Below are positions 38,314-48,596 of a stretch of 64,000 nucleotides of DNA, in pieces. Within the stretch, counting starts at the first letter, position 1; each line of letters starts with the position of its first letter. Both the position numbers and the translations under genes were made by a program. Location of the stretch: assembly GCA_001464495.1 (NCBI GenBank), contig LNDZ01000013.1, positions 62,001 to 126,000 on the forward strand, written 5' to 3'. The notes under the pieces were generated by a model. That model made no database searches. It saw nothing but the letters and a program-made list of their open reading frames with translations, and was not told the DNA's origin. The DNA comes from Betaproteobacteria bacterium Ga0074130. GTDB lineage: Bacteria > Pseudomonadota > Gammaproteobacteria > Burkholderiales > Rhodocyclaceae.

Positions 38314-39504
38314 ATGTTTGCGCCGGCCTACCTCGACTACAACGCCACGACGCCGCTCGAACCAGCGGTGTTGGCTGCCATGCTGCCGTATCTCGAGCAG
38401 CAGTTTGGCAATGCGTCGAGCCGCCATGAATATGGCCGTGCTGCCCGCAAAGCCATTGACGAGGCGCGGCAACAAGTGGCCTACGCCGTGGGTGCCCACC
38501 CAACTGAAGTGATTTTTACCAGCGGCGGCTCCGAGGCCAACAATCTTTTTATCAAGGGCGCGGCCGCTACTATGAAGCCGGGCCTGATTGCGGTTTCTGC
38601 AATTGAGCACCCCTGTGTCCGCGAGCCGGCTAAGGTGCTGAAGCGTCAGGGCTGGCAGATGCATGAAATCGCAGTCGATGAAGCTGGGCGTATCGCTGCT
38701 GATGACTACGCAGCGCTGCTGGCACAACAACCGCAGCTGCTCTCGATCATGTTGGCAAACAATGAAACCGGTGTGTTGCAAGACGTCGCTGCATTGGCTG
38801 CACACGCCAAGCAACAGTCGCCGCGTGCATGGTTTCATAGCGATGCCGTACAGGCATTAGGCAAAGTGCCGGTCGATTTCCGTGCGTTGGGTGTGCATGG
38901 TCTAACCGTATCGGCGCACAAGATTGGCGGTCCGAAAGGCGCTGCTGCGCTAGTTGTCGACAAGCGTGTCGAAATTGCGCCACTTATTTCTGGCGGTGGC
39001 CACGAGCGCGGTCTGCGTTCAGGCACTGAGAATGTTGCCGCCATTGTTGGCTTTGGTGCGGCTTGCGAGATCGCATTGCAACGTCTGGATACCGAGCCGC
39101 TGCGCCTGCGCGCGCTGCGCGACGAGCTGGAACAAGGTTTGGTAGCGCAGGGCGCACGGATCTTCGGTTCTGCTGTCCAAGAATCAAGGCAAGCATCAGG
39201 CGGGGCTGCAATTCCACGCCTGCCGAATACCGTTTATTTCAGCATTCCCGGCATCGACGGTGAAACGTTGGTGGGCAAGTTGGATCGGGTTGGTTTTGCT
39301 GTGGCCAGTGGAGCCGCATGCTCCAGTGCGCATCCGGAGCCATCGCATGTGCTGATGGCTATGGGCGTTGACGGTGATGTGGCGCGTGGGGCGGTACGCA
39401 TCAGTCTGGGGGCTGCCAATACGCAGCAGCAGATCAAGGATTTTCTCGTGGCGTTGCGCGAGATGGTTGGGCAACTGAAAGGGCTGTCGTCCCTGGTTAC
39501 GTAA
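38314..39504 (+). CDS. Second cysteine desulfurase (NifS/IscS-like aminotransferase class V)
   Basis: The 396-residue PLP enzyme has the PLP Lys in SAHKIGGPKG and the catalytic loop SGAACSSAHPEPSHVLMAMG with its Cys. It aligns with IscS along its length but is clearly diverged (for example SGGSEANNLF for [10 protein letters not shown]). It is inserted between iscR and iscS, a tandem of two desulfurases. It may supply sulfur to another acceptor or act under different conditions. A housekeeping gene symbol is not safe. Confidence 0.88.
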   Translation: MFAPAYLDYNATTPLEPAVLAAMLPYLEQQFGNASSRHEYGRAARKAIDEARQQVAYAVGAHPTEVIFTSGGSEANNLFIKGAAATMKPGLIAVSAIEHPCVREPAKVLKRQGWQMHEIAVDEAGRIAADDYAALLAQQPQLLSIMLANNETGVLQDVAALAAHAKQQSPRAWFHSDAVQALGKVPVDFRALGVHGLTVSAHKIGGPKGAAALVVDKRVEIAPLISGGGHERGLRSGTENVAAIVGFGAACEIALQRLDTEPLRLRALRDELEQGLVAQGARIFGSAVQESRQASGGAAIPRLPNTVYFSIPGIDGETLVGKLDRVGFAVASGAACSSAHPEPSHVLMAMGVDGDVARGAVRISLGAANTQQQIKDFLVALREMVGQLKGLSSLVT

Positions 39505-39565
39505 AGTTTGACGTGAATCGAATTTGATATTGAAAGATTGGCGAGAAGCCACAGGAGAACAAAAA

Positions 39566-40777
39566 ATGAGACTACCCATCTACCTGGACTACTCAGCAAC
39601 AACCCCGGTTGATCCGCGTGTTGCCGAGAAGATGATTCCTTACCTGACCGAGATGTTCGGCAATCCGGCCTCGCGTTCGCATTCCTTTGGCTGGGATGCA
39701 GAGCGTGCGGTGGAAGAGGCCCGTGGCCATGTCGCCGCACTGGTTGGCGCTGACGCCAAGGACATCATCTTTACGTCGGGTGCCACCGAATCGAACAACC
39801 TCGCCATCAAGGGTGCTGCGCATTTCTATGCGGGCACCAAGGGCAAGCACATCATCACCGTGTCGACCGAGCACAAGGCCGTGCTGGACGCCTTCCGCGA
39901 ACTCGAGCGTGAAGGTTTCGAAGCCACTTATCTCGATCCGCTGCCCAATGGTTTGATCACCTTGGATCAACTCAAGGCCGCGATTCGTCCGGATACCGTA
40001 TTGGTCTCCGTGATGGCCGTGAATAACGAAATTGGCGTGATCCAGCCGATCGCTGAAATCGGCGAGCTGTGCCGTGAAAAGGGCATCATCTTCCACGTCG
40101 ATGCTGCACAAGCGACCGGCAAGATGCCGATTGATCTTGAGCAACTGAAGGTTGATCTGATGTCCTTCTCGGCCCACAAGACCTATGGTCCTAAGGGTAT
40201 TGGTGCCCTGTACGTGCGTCGCAAGCCGCGTATCCGTCTGGAAGCGCAAATGCACGGTGGTGGTCATGAGCGCGGTCTGCGCTCCGGTACACTGGCAACG
40301 CACCAGATCGTTGGCATGGGTGAGGCTTTCCGTATCGCCAAGGAAGAAATGGCGACTGAAAACGATCGTATCCGCATGTTGCGTGATCGCCTGCTCAAGG
40401 GCCTGCAGACCATCGAAGAAACCTACGTCAATGGCGACATTGAGCAACGTGTCCCGCACAACCTGAACATCAGCTTCAACTTTGTCGAAGGCGAGTCGCT
40501 GATCATGGCGATCAAGGATCTGGCGGTGTCGTCCGGTTCGGCCTGTACCTCGGCCAGCCTGGAGCCATCGTATGTATTGCGTGCGCTGGGTCGTTCCGAC
40601 GAACTGGCACACAGCTCGATCCGCTTCTCCATCGGTCGCTTTACCACCGAGGAAGACGTCGACTACGCTGTCAAGCTGCTGCAAGGCAAGATCGACAAGC
40701 TGCGTGAGTTGTCGCCGCTGTGGGAAATGTTCAAGGACGGCATTGATCTCAGCACCGTTCAATGGGCAGCACACTGA
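39566..40777 (+). CDS. iscS: Cysteine desulfurase IscS
   Basis: The ATG at 39566 ([16 protein letters not shown]) has CAGGAG upstream and gives 403 residues, the usual IscS length. PLP Lys is in [12 protein letters not shown], and the persulfide Cys is in [21 protein letters not shown]. IscS takes sulfur from cysteine and passes it to IscU and other acceptors. It is followed by a GC-rich hairpin and iscU. Confidence 0.96.
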   Translation: MRLPIYLDYSATTPVDPRVAEKMIPYLTEMFGNPASRSHSFGWDAERAVEEARGHVAALVGADAKDIIFTSGATESNNLAIKGAAHFYAGTKGKHIITVSTEHKAVLDAFRELEREGFEATYLDPLPNGLITLDQLKAAIRPDTVLVSVMAVNNEIGVIQPIAEIGELCREKGIIFHVDAAQATGKMPIDLEQLKVDLMSFSAHKTYGPKGIGALYVRRKPRIRLEAQMHGGGHERGLRSGTLATHQIVGMGEAFRIAKEEMATENDRIRMLRDRLLKGLQTIEETYVNGDIEQRVPHNLNISFNFVEGESLIMAIKDLAVSSGSACTSASLEPSYVLRALGRSDELAHSSIRFSIGRFTTEEDVDYAVKLLQGKIDKLRELSPLWEMFKDGIDLSTVQWAAH

Positions 40778-40818
40778 CGTGTGCAGCCCGGTGGGCAAAT
40801 GAGTAGCCCGCCCCCCAT

Positions 40819-40839
40819 CCCCCGCCCCGTGGGCGGGGG
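40819..40839 (+). promoter_or_regulatory. GC-rich hairpin between iscS and iscU
   Basis: CCCCCGCCC (40819-40827) and GGGCGGGGG (40831-40839) pair perfectly around CGT. No T-run follows, and the iscU ribosome site AAGGAG begins about 12 bp later. It is better read as an mRNA processing or stability element than as a terminator. Confidence 0.6.
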
Positions 40840-40863
40840 CGACTAGTTAGAAGGAGATACAAA

Positions 40864-41247
40864 ATGGCCTATAGCGAAAAAGTACTCGATCACTACGAGA
40901 ATCCACGCAACGTCGGCAGCTTTGCCAAGGACGATGACGAAGTTGGCACCGGCATGGTGGGTGCACCAGCTTGCGGCGACGTGATGAAGCTGCAGATCAA
41001 GGTGAATAAGGAAGGCATCATCGAAGATGCCAAGTTCAAGACCTACGGCTGCGGTTCGGCAATTGCCTCCAGCTCGCTCGTCACCGAGTGGGTCAAGGGC
41101 AAGACACTTGATCAAGCCTTGGAAATCAAGAACACGATCATCGCCGAAGAGTTGGCCCTGCCGCCGGTCAAGATTCACTGCTCCATCCTCGCTGAAGACG
41201 CGATCAAGGCAGCTGTGGCCGACTACAAGACTAAGCACGGCAGCTAA
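40864..41247 (+). CDS. iscU: Fe-S cluster scaffold IscU
   Basis: The 127-residue scaffold has ligands Cys37, Asp39, Cys63, His105 and Cys106, and the LPPVK motif (99-103) recognised by HscA. It assembles [2Fe-2S] clusters with sulfur from IscS. AAGGAG precedes the start. Confidence 0.97.
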   Translation: MAYSEKVLDHYENPRNVGSFAKDDDEVGTGMVGAPACGDVMKLQIKVNKEGIIEDAKFKTYGCGSAIASSSLVTEWVKGKTLDQALEIKNTIIAEELALPPVKIHCSILAEDAIKAAVADYKTKHGS

Positions 41248-41257
41248 GGAGTTCATC

Positions 41258-41581
41258 ATGGCAGTCACCCTTTCGGAAAGCGCAGCCAAGCACGTTGCTA
41301 ACTTCATTGCCAAGCGCGGCAAGGGGTTTGGCTTGCGTCTGGCGGTGCGTACCTCGGGTTGTTCCGGTATGGCCTATAAGCTTGAGTTTGCCGATATGGC
41401 AAACGAAGAGGACATCATCTTCGAGAGCTATGGCATGAAAGTGCTGGTCGATCCGAAGAGCCTGCCCTACATCGACGGCACCGAGCTCGACTACACCAAG
41501 GAAGGTTTGAACGAAGGTTTCAAGTTCAACAATCCGAACGTGAAAGATGAGTGTGGCTGCGGCGAGAGCTTCAACGTCTGA
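41258..41581 (+). CDS. iscA: Fe-S assembly protein IscA
   Basis: The 107-residue A-type carrier has the three conserved cysteines: Cys35 in SGCSGMAY and Cys99 and Cys101 in ECGCGESF. It carries clusters from IscU to targets. AAGGAG overlaps the iscU stop, 10 bp before the start. Confidence 0.96.
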   Translation: MAVTLSESAAKHVANFIAKRGKGFGLRLAVRTSGCSGMAYKLEFADMANEEDIIFESYGMKVLVDPKSLPYIDGTELDYTKEGLNEGFKFNNPNVKDECGCGESFNV

Positions 41582-41589
41582 GTGTGCTG

Positions 41590-42129
41590 ATGGGCGCTCC
41601 TGACATCAGTCGCGATCACTTTGCGCTGTTCGATATCGCCCCAGCCTTCGGGCTGAATATGGCGACGCTTGAGCAGCATTTTCGCGATCTGCAGGCGCGC
41701 GTGCATCCTGACAAGCATGCGCATCTGAGTGATGCTGAGCAGCGTGTGGCCATGCAATGGGCAACGCAGGCGAATGAGGCATTCCAGACGCTCAAGGCGC
41801 CGATCAAGCGTGCGCAATATCTGCTGCAGTTGCGCGGTGTTGATCCGCAAGTTGAGCGCAATACAGCGATGCCCATGGAGTTTTTGGTGCAGCAGCTTGA
41901 GTGTCGTGAGGCCGTGGCTGATGCGCGCAGCGAAGGCGATATTGATGCGCTGGAAAAGCTGCAGCGCGACCTGCGCAGCGAAATGAAAGCCGATTACCAG
42001 CTGCTCCAGCAAGAGCTGGATACAGACCAAGATAATCAGGCCGCAGCGCAAACTGTGCGTCGCTTGATGTTCAAGGACAAACTGCTGAACGAAATCGAAG
42101 ATGCAATTGAAGCCGCCGAAGCGGCATAA
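41590..42129 (+). CDS. hscB: Co-chaperone HscB
   Basis: The 179-residue J-protein has the J-domain with HPD at residues 39-41 (RVHPDKHAH) and a C-terminal helical IscU-binding domain. It stimulates HscA to release clusters from IscU. The ATG at 41590 lies 8 bp after iscA; longer in-frame starts lie inside iscA and are unlikely. Confidence 0.94.
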   Translation: MGAPDISRDHFALFDIAPAFGLNMATLEQHFRDLQARVHPDKHAHLSDAEQRVAMQWATQANEAFQTLKAPIKRAQYLLQLRGVDPQVERNTAMPMEFLVQQLECREAVADARSEGDIDALEKLQRDLRSEMKADYQLLQQELDTDQDNQAAAQTVRRLMFKDKLLNEIEDAIEAAEAA

Positions 42130-42159
42130 ACGCTCGCCTGACTGAGCAGAAAAACAAGA

Positions 42160-44025
42160 ATGGCACTACTCCAGATTTCCGAACCCGGCGAATCCACCGC
42201 ACCACACGAACACCGTTTGGCGATTGGTATCGATCTGGGGACGACCAATTCCTTGGTTGCGACGGTTCGCAGCGGGATGAGCGTTGTCCTCAAAGACGAG
42301 CTGGGTCGCTCGCTGCTGCCATCGGTGGTTCGTTACACGCCGGAGCAGACGATTGTTGGCTTTGAAGCGCAGGCTGAGCAATCCCGAGATCCGAAAAACA
42401 CGATTGTGTCGGTCAAGCGTTTCATGGGGCGCGGGCACAAAGATATTTCCCATATTGAATCCAGCCCCTACGACTTTGTCGATGCCGACGGCATGGTTAA
42501 GTTGCGCACCGCGCAGGGGATCAAATCACCGGTTGAAGTGTCGGCCGATATTCTCAAGGCGCTGCGCGTGCGCGCCGAGGCCTCACTGGCAGGGGAACTG
42601 ACAGGCGCTGTCATCACCGTCCCGGCTTATTTCGACGATGCCCAGCGTCAGGCCACCAAAGATGCTGCCACGCTGGCTGGCATCAATGTGCTGCGTCTGC
42701 TGAACGAGCCAACCGCTGCAGCAATTGCCTACGGCCTGGATAATGCCGCCGAAGGTATTTACGCCGTCTACGATCTGGGTGGCGGTACGTTTGATATCTC
42801 TATCCTGCGCCTGTCGCGTGGGGTCTTTGAAGTGTTGGCCACTGGTGGCGACTCTGCGCTCGGCGGCGATGATTTTGATCAGCGCGTGTTCTGCTGGATC
42901 ATCGAAGAGGCTAAGCTGGCCCCGCTGACCATTCACGATGCTCGTCTGTTGTTGACCAAAGCACGTGAAGCCAAGGAATACATTACCTATCACGGTGCCG
43001 CGCCCATCACCGTACGCCTGTCCAGCGGTGAATATGTGGATGTCACTCTGACCACCGAAATCTTTACCGAGATCACCCGCAATCTGGTGCAGAAGACCAT
43101 TGCGCCGACCCGCAAGGCCTTGCGTGATGCTGGACTGACGGTGGAAGAGGTGAAGGGTGTCGTCATGGTCGGCGGCGCTACGCGCATGCCGCAGGTACAA
43201 AAAGCTGTAGGCGACTTCTTTAATCAGGAGCCGCTGAATAATCTTGATCCGGATAAGGTTGTCGCGCTTGGCGCAGCGACCCAAGCCAATCTGCTCGCGG
43301 GCAACCGCGCCCCAGGTGACGACTGGCTTCTGCTTGATGTGATCCCGCTCTCGCTGGGGCTGGAAACCATGGGCGGGCTGGTTGAAAAGGTGATCCCGCG
43401 TAACTCCACGATCCCCGTTGCCAAGGCGCAGGAGTTCACCACCTACAAAGATGGCCAGACGGCCATGGCGATTCACGTGGTGCAGGGCGAGCGCGAACTG
43501 GTGAGTGACTGTCGTTCGTTGGCACGCTTTGAGCTGCGCGACATGCCGCCCATGGTTGCTGGTGCAGCGCGTATTCGCGTGACCTTCCAAGTCGATGCAG
43601 ATGGCATGCTGTCCGTCAGCGCGACTGAACAGACCACCGGCAAAGAAGCCCGCATTGAGGTCAAGCCATCTTATGGTTTGTCCGACGATGAAATCGCCGC
43701 CATGCTTAAGGACAGCTTCAGCAATGCAGCCAGCGATGCGCAGCGCCGTGCCTTGCGTGAATTGCAGGTTGAAGCGCAGCGCCTACTCGAAGCTATTTCA
43801 TCGGCATTGCGCGAAGATGCGCACTTGCTGAGTGAAGAAGAGCGCCAGCAAATCGACTCCGCCGTAACCCGACTCAACAGCGTGTTGATGGGTGATGACC
43901 GTCGCGTGCTCGACGATGCCATGCACACGCTTTCCCACGTGACGGAAGAATTTGCTGCCCGTCGTATGGACCAGGGCGTCAAGCGCGCGCTGGCCGGCAA
44001 GAAACTTGAAGAACTTGATCTCTGA
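42160..44025 (+). CDS. hscA: Hsp70-type chaperone HscA
   Basis: The 621-residue chaperone has the N-terminal ATPase ([26 protein letters not shown]) and a substrate domain that binds IscU's LPPVK. The length and the N-terminal leader before the ATPase fit HscA and not DnaK. It works with HscB in cluster transfer. Confidence 0.95.
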   Translation: MALLQISEPGESTAPHEHRLAIGIDLGTTNSLVATVRSGMSVVLKDELGRSLLPSVVRYTPEQTIVGFEAQAEQSRDPKNTIVSVKRFMGRGHKDISHIESSPYDFVDADGMVKLRTAQGIKSPVEVSADILKALRVRAEASLAGELTGAVITVPAYFDDAQRQATKDAATLAGINVLRLLNEPTAAAIAYGLDNAAEGIYAVYDLGGGTFDISILRLSRGVFEVLATGGDSALGGDDFDQRVFCWIIEEAKLAPLTIHDARLLLTKAREAKEYITYHGAAPITVRLSSGEYVDVTLTTEIFTEITRNLVQKTIAPTRKALRDAGLTVEEVKGVVMVGGATRMPQVQKAVGDFFNQEPLNNLDPDKVVALGAATQANLLAGNRAPGDDWLLLDVIPLSLGLETMGGLVEKVIPRNSTIPVAKAQEFTTYKDGQTAMAIHVVQGERELVSDCRSLARFELRDMPPMVAGAARIRVTFQVDADGMLSVSATEQTTGKEARIEVKPSYGLSDDEIAAMLKDSFSNAASDAQRRALRELQVEAQRLLEAISSALREDAHLLSEEERQQIDSAVTRLNSVLMGDDRRVLDDAMHTLSHVTEEFAARRMDQGVKRALAGKKLEELDL

Positions 44026-44036
44026 TCTAAAACGCC

Positions 44037-44384
44037 ATGACCCAAATAGTGATCCTTCCCCACGTTGAGCTGTGCCCCGATGGCGCCGTGATTGATGCTG
44101 CTGCCGGTATCAGCTTGTGCGACGCCCTACTGGAAAACGGCATTGACATTGAGCATGCCTGCGAAAAGTCCTGCGCGTGCACCACCTGCCACGTTGTTGT
44201 CCGCGAAGGCTTCAATGCGCTGGAACCCAGCGAAGAGCTGGAAGATGATCTGCTCGACAAAGCGTGGGGGCTGGAACCCAATTCGCGCTTGTCCTGTCAG
44301 GTCATCCTGAACGAGACGCCGCTGGTTGTCGAAATTCCGAAATACACCATCAACATGGCCAAGGAAGGCCATACCAAGAAGTGA
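44037..44384 (+). CDS. fdx: [2Fe-2S] ferredoxin of the isc operon
   Basis: The 115-residue ferredoxin has cluster ligands Cys42, Cys48, Cys51 and Cys87 (HACEKSCACTTCH and RLSCQV) and the additional Cys46 typical of the Isc ferredoxin. It supplies electrons for cluster assembly. It begins 11 bp after hscA. Confidence 0.95.
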   Translation: MTQIVILPHVELCPDGAVIDAAAGISLCDALLENGIDIEHACEKSCACTTCHVVVREGFNALEPSEELEDDLLDKAWGLEPNSRLSCQVILNETPLVVEIPKYTINMAKEGHTKK

Positions 44385-44454
44385 CGCCTTTCCCTTAGCC
44401 CCTTCTAGACGAAGGCGTTAAGTGGGCAACGCTGACAAGGATGAGGATGTAACT

Positions 44455-44649
44455 ATGAAATGGACCGATACACTGGACATCGCGATTGAGCTCTCTGAAG
44501 CTCATCCTGATGTGGATCCAACCAAAATCAATTTTGTCGATCTGATGAACTGGGTGATGGCGCTGCCCGGCTTTGACGACGACAAGAGCCGTTGTGGCGA
44601 GAAGATTCTGGAAGCCATCCAGGGTGCTTGGATCGAAGAGGTATCCTGA
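44455..44649 (+). CDS. iscX: Fe-S assembly protein IscX
   Basis: The 64-residue acidic protein (MKWTDTLDIAIELSEAHPD, then FDDDKSRCGEKILEAI) matches IscX in length and pattern. It binds IscS and iron and modulates desulfurase activity. The ATG at 44455 has GAGGAT upstream. It is the last gene of the isc cluster. Confidence 0.92.
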   Translation: MKWTDTLDIAIELSEAHPDVDPTKINFVDLMNWVMALPGFDDDKSRCGEKILEAIQGAWIEEVS

Positions 44650-44737
44650 CCGATTGCTGATCTAGCTGGCCACTGCGTCCGGCAGCATCGCGCGAAACTC
44701 CTGCTCAATCCGCTGCGTGCGTTCTATGCCCGTGGTT

Positions 44738-45247
44738 TCAAGCACTTAGCAGCTCATCGCGCGTCGTTGCCGTACGCAACAAATTACGTGCGGCATCGCT
44801 GCTGTCGCCAAACATTCTTTCCATTTGGTCGAGTAAATAGAGGCGAGCCAGTGCCAGCGATTTGCGCTGCTTACCAACCACAGGCGCAGGAACAGTCGGT
44901 TTGCTGACTGCTTGCAGTACGCTGGGTTGTGCGGCCTGCTTGAGTACCTGTTGCGTCGCTTTCCGACTAACGGTCAAGCCATTGCTGGCGTCACGAATCG
45001 AAGTGTCGTTGCTGTAATGGCGACGTCGTATCAGTCCATTAATCAGCATCGACTCCAAAATACTCATGGCGTCAGGCAAACCGGTCATCTTTCGTTGCAA
45101 CTGCGTGATCTCTGACTTGCCATCGACCATGAGCAAAATGGCGCGGGCAGTCATGGGCAGTTTCAAGGCCCGATGCGCTATCTCGGCCTGACCAATATCC
45201 GTGCGCTCAAGTACCCAGTTGCTTTCCAAGACAGTCTCCATCTGCAT
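44738..45247 (-). CDS. Unknown protein with an apparent 3'-end frameshift
   Basis: From the ATG at 45247 it encodes about 169 residues. A conserved-looking N-terminal part (HRALKLPMTARAILLMVDG, then MTGLPDAMSILESMLINGL) could be a winged-helix-like fold. A variable Pro-rich linker and a helical C-terminus follow. The frame ends at DELLSA, but in the adjoining frame coding-like sequence continues (VLETTGIERTQRIEQEF, then a stop at 44662). A one-base shift near 44745 would join them. The gene is divergent from tatD. I do not know its function. Confidence 0.7.
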   Translation of the reverse strand: MQMETVLESNWVLERTDIGQAEIAHRALKLPMTARAILLMVDGKSEITQLQRKMTGLPDAMSILESMLINGLIRRRHYSNDTSIRDASNGLTVSRKATQQVLKQAAQPSVLQAVSKPTVPAPVVGKQRKSLALARLYLLDQMERMFGDSSDAARNLLRTATTRDELLSA

Positions 45248-45300
45248 AGTTGGCGAAGATACTGGATGACTGTTGCAGTTGCGTGACGTACACTTTTCAC

Positions 45301-46068
45301 ATGATCGATAGCCACTGCCATCTGGATGCCCCTGAGCTCGACCCTGACCGCGATGCCGTGCATGCACGCGCCATGGCAGCCGGTCTACAAGGCATTGTGG
45401 TTCCGGCTGTTGAACGCGCCAATTTTGGTGCGGTTGCCTCGCTGTGTCGCGAGTATGTGGGATGCTTCCCGGCCTACGGCATCCACCCCATGTATGTCGA
45501 CAGGGCCGAGGAGGGCGATCTCATCGCCCTGCGCGAGACGCTACAGCGTGAGCAAGCGGTTGCGGTAGGGGAGATCGGGCTGGATAACTTTGTGCCGACC
45601 CGAAATGGTGAACGACAGACTTTCTTCTTTACCGAGCAACTCAAGATCGCCCGCGAGTTTGAGCTGCCCGTGATTCTGCATGTTCGCAAGGCGATTGATG
45701 AAGTGCTGCGTGAGCTCAGAAAGTACAAGCTTCGCGGTGGTATTGCCCATGCCTTCAACGGTAGCCGTCAGCAGGCAGATGAATTCATCAAGCTGGGTTT
45801 CAAGCTGGGCTTTGGTGGCGCCATGACATGGCAACGTGCGCTCCGCATCCGAGAGCTCGCCGCAACACTGCCGCTTGAATCAATCGTGCTTGAGACTGAC
45901 TCGCCGGACATTCCACCAGAGTGGCGCGGCAATGACGGTCGCAATGAGCCTGCCGAATTGTCACGAATTGCTGCTGTGTTGGCTGAGCTACGCGGCATGC
46001 CCGTCGCCACGCTAGTTGCACAAACGACAGCGAATACCCGCGCCGTCCTCAATTTCCCGAAAGTTTGA
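45301..46068 (+). CDS. TatD-family metal-dependent hydrolase
   Basis: The 255-residue TIM-barrel hydrolase starts MIDSHCHLDAPE with the metal HxH motif. It also has GEIGLDNFVP, LPVILHVRKA, GIAHAFNGS and ETDSPDIPPEW, all ligand segments of the TatD DNase family (YjjV-like). A longer in-frame start would overlap the divergent gene. The substrate is probably DNA 3' ends, but that is from the family. Confidence 0.88.
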   Translation: MIDSHCHLDAPELDPDRDAVHARAMAAGLQGIVVPAVERANFGAVASLCREYVGCFPAYGIHPMYVDRAEEGDLIALRETLQREQAVAVGEIGLDNFVPTRNGERQTFFFTEQLKIAREFELPVILHVRKAIDEVLRELRKYKLRGGIAHAFNGSRQQADEFIKLGFKLGFGGAMTWQRALRIRELAATLPLESIVLETDSPDIPPEWRGNDGRNEPAELSRIAAVLAELRGMPVATLVAQTTANTRAVLNFPKV

Positions 46069-46069
46069 C

Positions 46070-46999
46070 GTGCCCTTTGCCCGTAACCCTCGCGCCATGG
46101 CGGCGCTGCTCTTCCTTACGCTCGCGTGGGGCTACACCTGGATTCTGGCCAAGATCGCTTTGCGTGAGGTTGCTCCATTCGCCTTTGCGGCACAGCGCTC
46201 ACTGGCCGGAGCGGTCTGCCTTTTCATTGCGCTACCGCTGATGGGGCGGTCCTTGCGCCTACGCGGCTGGCGCAAGACCCTGATCATTGGCGCCATCCAG
46301 ACTGCGCTGTTTTTTATTCTGCAAACGTGGACACTGGTTGAATCCGGACCGGGCAAGACAGCAGTGTTGATTTACACCATGCCGATCTGGACCTTGTTTC
46401 TGGGGCGCTTGATTCTGGGGGAGCGCATTGCCAAAACCCAATGGGTAGCCGCCACCATTACCTTGGTGGGCTTGCTGTGCATTATCGAACCGTGGAATTT
46501 CCATGGTGGCAAGCTGGCGATTGCGCTGGGTGTGCTTGCTGCCGGTAGCTGGGCATGGGGCACCATGCTGGTGAAGCAATGGCGCAGCGAACTAAACGGT
46601 GATCTGCTGGTGTTCACCGCATGGCAGATGATGTTCGGTGCCATCCTGCTCTGCGGTATTGCCTGGATCGTCCCTGAGCCAGCGACGCAGTGGACTACCC
46701 ATTACCTGCTCATACTCGCGGCACTGGGTATCGTCAGCAATGCCATCTGCTGGTTCCTCTGGCTGTACGTGCTTGAGCATCTGCCAGCCTGGCAGGCGAG
46801 CTTGTCGATTCTGGGCGTACCCGTTGTCGCCCTGCTTTCATCACGGCTGCAGCTGGATGAACAGCTGGCAGTGGTCGAGCTGATTGGCGTAGCACTGATT
46901 GGTTGTGGTCTGCTTTTGCTATCGCTGATCAATTGGAGTAAGAGCCGCCATGAGGCAGACCCCAAGGCCGCACCCAGGCCCGACCATCTATCCAGCTAG
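46070..46999 (+). CDS. DMT/EamA-family transporter
   Basis: A GTG at 46070, one base after the tatD stop, gives 309 residues; an ATG at 46097 is also possible. There are ten hydrophobic segments in two repeats of the EamA type (LTLAWGYTWILAKIALREV and ILAALGIVSNAICWFLWL), as in RhaT/YdcZ-like exporters. The substrate is unknown. Confidence 0.82.
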   Translation: MPFARNPRAMAALLFLTLAWGYTWILAKIALREVAPFAFAAQRSLAGAVCLFIALPLMGRSLRLRGWRKTLIIGAIQTALFFILQTWTLVESGPGKTAVLIYTMPIWTLFLGRLILGERIAKTQWVAATITLVGLLCIIEPWNFHGGKLAIALGVLAAGSWAWGTMLVKQWRSELNGDLLVFTAWQMMFGAILLCGIAWIVPEPATQWTTHYLLILAALGIVSNAICWFLWLYVLEHLPAWQASLSILGVPVVALLSSRLQLDEQLAVVELIGVALIGCGLLLLSLINWSKSRHEADPKAAPRPDHLSS

Positions 47000-47074
47000 T
47001 CACCAGAAGCTGCTACTCTTGCAAAGGGGTGTATAAAAAGCTGTAGTACAAAGCTGTACATAGGAAGGACATTC

Positions 47075-48478
47075 ATGTCGTTTTCCGTCCGCAATTTCTC
47101 GCTGCGTACCAAGCTGATCATCGGCCTGCTGGTCACGACATTGATGTCGACCGCACTGGTCGGTAGTATTGCCTACATCCGCCTCACCGAAAAGTTTGAT
47201 GATCTGGTCATGCAGGAGGCGGTACGTCGCTTTCGTGCCGACGTCAGCGATTATTTTCGTGCCTATGGCAGCTGGGAAGCCGCGCATAAACAAGAAAGCT
47301 TCCGCACCTTCAGTCAGCGTCGCCATGCCTTGCTGGGGCATGTACCGGGCGAGCTCGGCATGGGCCGACTTGATCCACCGCGCGGGCCGGTGCTACCGGG
47401 CATGACACCCGATTCGTTGGCCATGGCACCTTTACCACCGGACCATCTGCCGCCGCCTGCGGACATGCAGGGGCCACCTTTCCGCTTTTATTTGTTTGAT
47501 AACGATTTCCACGCATTGTTGCCGCTGCCGCCTTACAAGGTGGGCGAAAAGGTACGTCCCGAGGATGTGAAGCGTCTCAGTCCGATTGAGTCGGAAGGGC
47601 GCATCGTTGCGCACTTTCTGCCGCAGGGTAAGCCAAACTATTCTGCGCTCGATCTTGGCTACATTGCCGCCATGCGCGAGGCGCTCATCATCAGTATCGT
47701 GGCTGGGGTATTTCTCACCTTGATTTTCGGTATCGGGATGGCAGCGCATCTGAATCGGCGTTTGCGCAAGCTCACTCGTGCGGTCAAGGCCATGGGGCAG
47801 GGCGAGCTTGGCAAGCAGGTGACGGTCGAGGCCAACGATGAGGTTGGTATTCTCGCAACCGCGTTCAACCGCATGAGCAAGGACCTTGAGCGGCAATATC
47901 GCGAGCTGCAAGACTCCAAGGATCGAATCGAGAAAATGGCGATTCAGTTGCGTGAGCTGAGTATCCGCGATGCGCTGACGGGACTCTATAACCGCCGCTA
48001 CTTTGATGAGAACTGCGCTCGCCTCTTCCAGCACGCTGTACGTTATCAGCGCCCCTTCAGCATCATGCTGGCCGATATTGATCACTTCAAAAAGATCAAT
48101 GACACCTTCTCGCATGCCATGGGCGACGAAGTGCTACGGCGTATTGGCGAAATACTGAGCAGCAAGACGCGTGCAACCGATCTGGTGGCGCGCTATGGCG
48201 GAGAAGAGTTTGTCATTGCTTTCCCGGAAGCCTCCTTACAGCAAGCGGAGGAAATCTGCGAGGCCTTGCGCCAGCGTATCGAGGCTTATCCCTGGCATGA
48301 GGTGCACCCCGATCTTAAGGTCACCATCAGTATCGGGTTGAGCAGTGATGTCCGCGTAAAGACCTTCAATGCCATGCTTGAAGCCGCGGATACCTTGCTT
48401 TACCGCGCCAAGCATGGCGGGCGCAACCGGGTATGCAGCAGCGATACGGCGGAGGGATTATTCCAAGATGGATCGTGA
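47075..48478 (+). CDS. Membrane diguanylate cyclase with HAMP and GGDEF
   Basis: The 467-residue protein has TM1 (13-33), a periplasmic sensor (about 35-200) rich in Pro, TM2 (203-224), HAMP (225-278) and a GGDEF domain with active GGEEF at 375-379. The inhibitory RxxD site (RATD, 366-369) lies five residues upstream, so c-di-GMP feedback is expected. AGGAAGG precedes the ATG. The signal sensed is unknown. Confidence 0.9.
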   Translation: MSFSVRNFSLRTKLIIGLLVTTLMSTALVGSIAYIRLTEKFDDLVMQEAVRRFRADVSDYFRAYGSWEAAHKQESFRTFSQRRHALLGHVPGELGMGRLDPPRGPVLPGMTPDSLAMAPLPPDHLPPPADMQGPPFRFYLFDNDFHALLPLPPYKVGEKVRPEDVKRLSPIESEGRIVAHFLPQGKPNYSALDLGYIAAMREALIISIVAGVFLTLIFGIGMAAHLNRRLRKLTRAVKAMGQGELGKQVTVEANDEVGILATAFNRMSKDLERQYRELQDSKDRIEKMAIQLRELSIRDALTGLYNRRYFDENCARLFQHAVRYQRPFSIMLADIDHFKKINDTFSHAMGDEVLRRIGEILSSKTRATDLVARYGGEEFVIAFPEASLQQAEEICEALRQRIEAYPWHEVHPDLKVTISIGLSSDVRVKTFNAMLEAADTLLYRAKHGGRNRVCSSDTAEGLFQDGS

Positions 48479-48596
48479 AAGAAAACGCATCTGCATATCG
48501 ATATGCCAATAATGTCTCATTACTGCTTCAGCACCATGTTACGGTTACATCAGCAGTGCCTCTGCAATTCCAACCAACAACAACGAGGAGAAAACC

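Noticed and set aside
39593..40798. Long open frame antisense to iscS
   Set aside because: It mirrors the codon pattern of iscS on the other strand and has no family features.
42583..43590. Long antisense frame within hscA
   Set aside because: Shadow of hscA; low-complexity His/Gln-rich translation.
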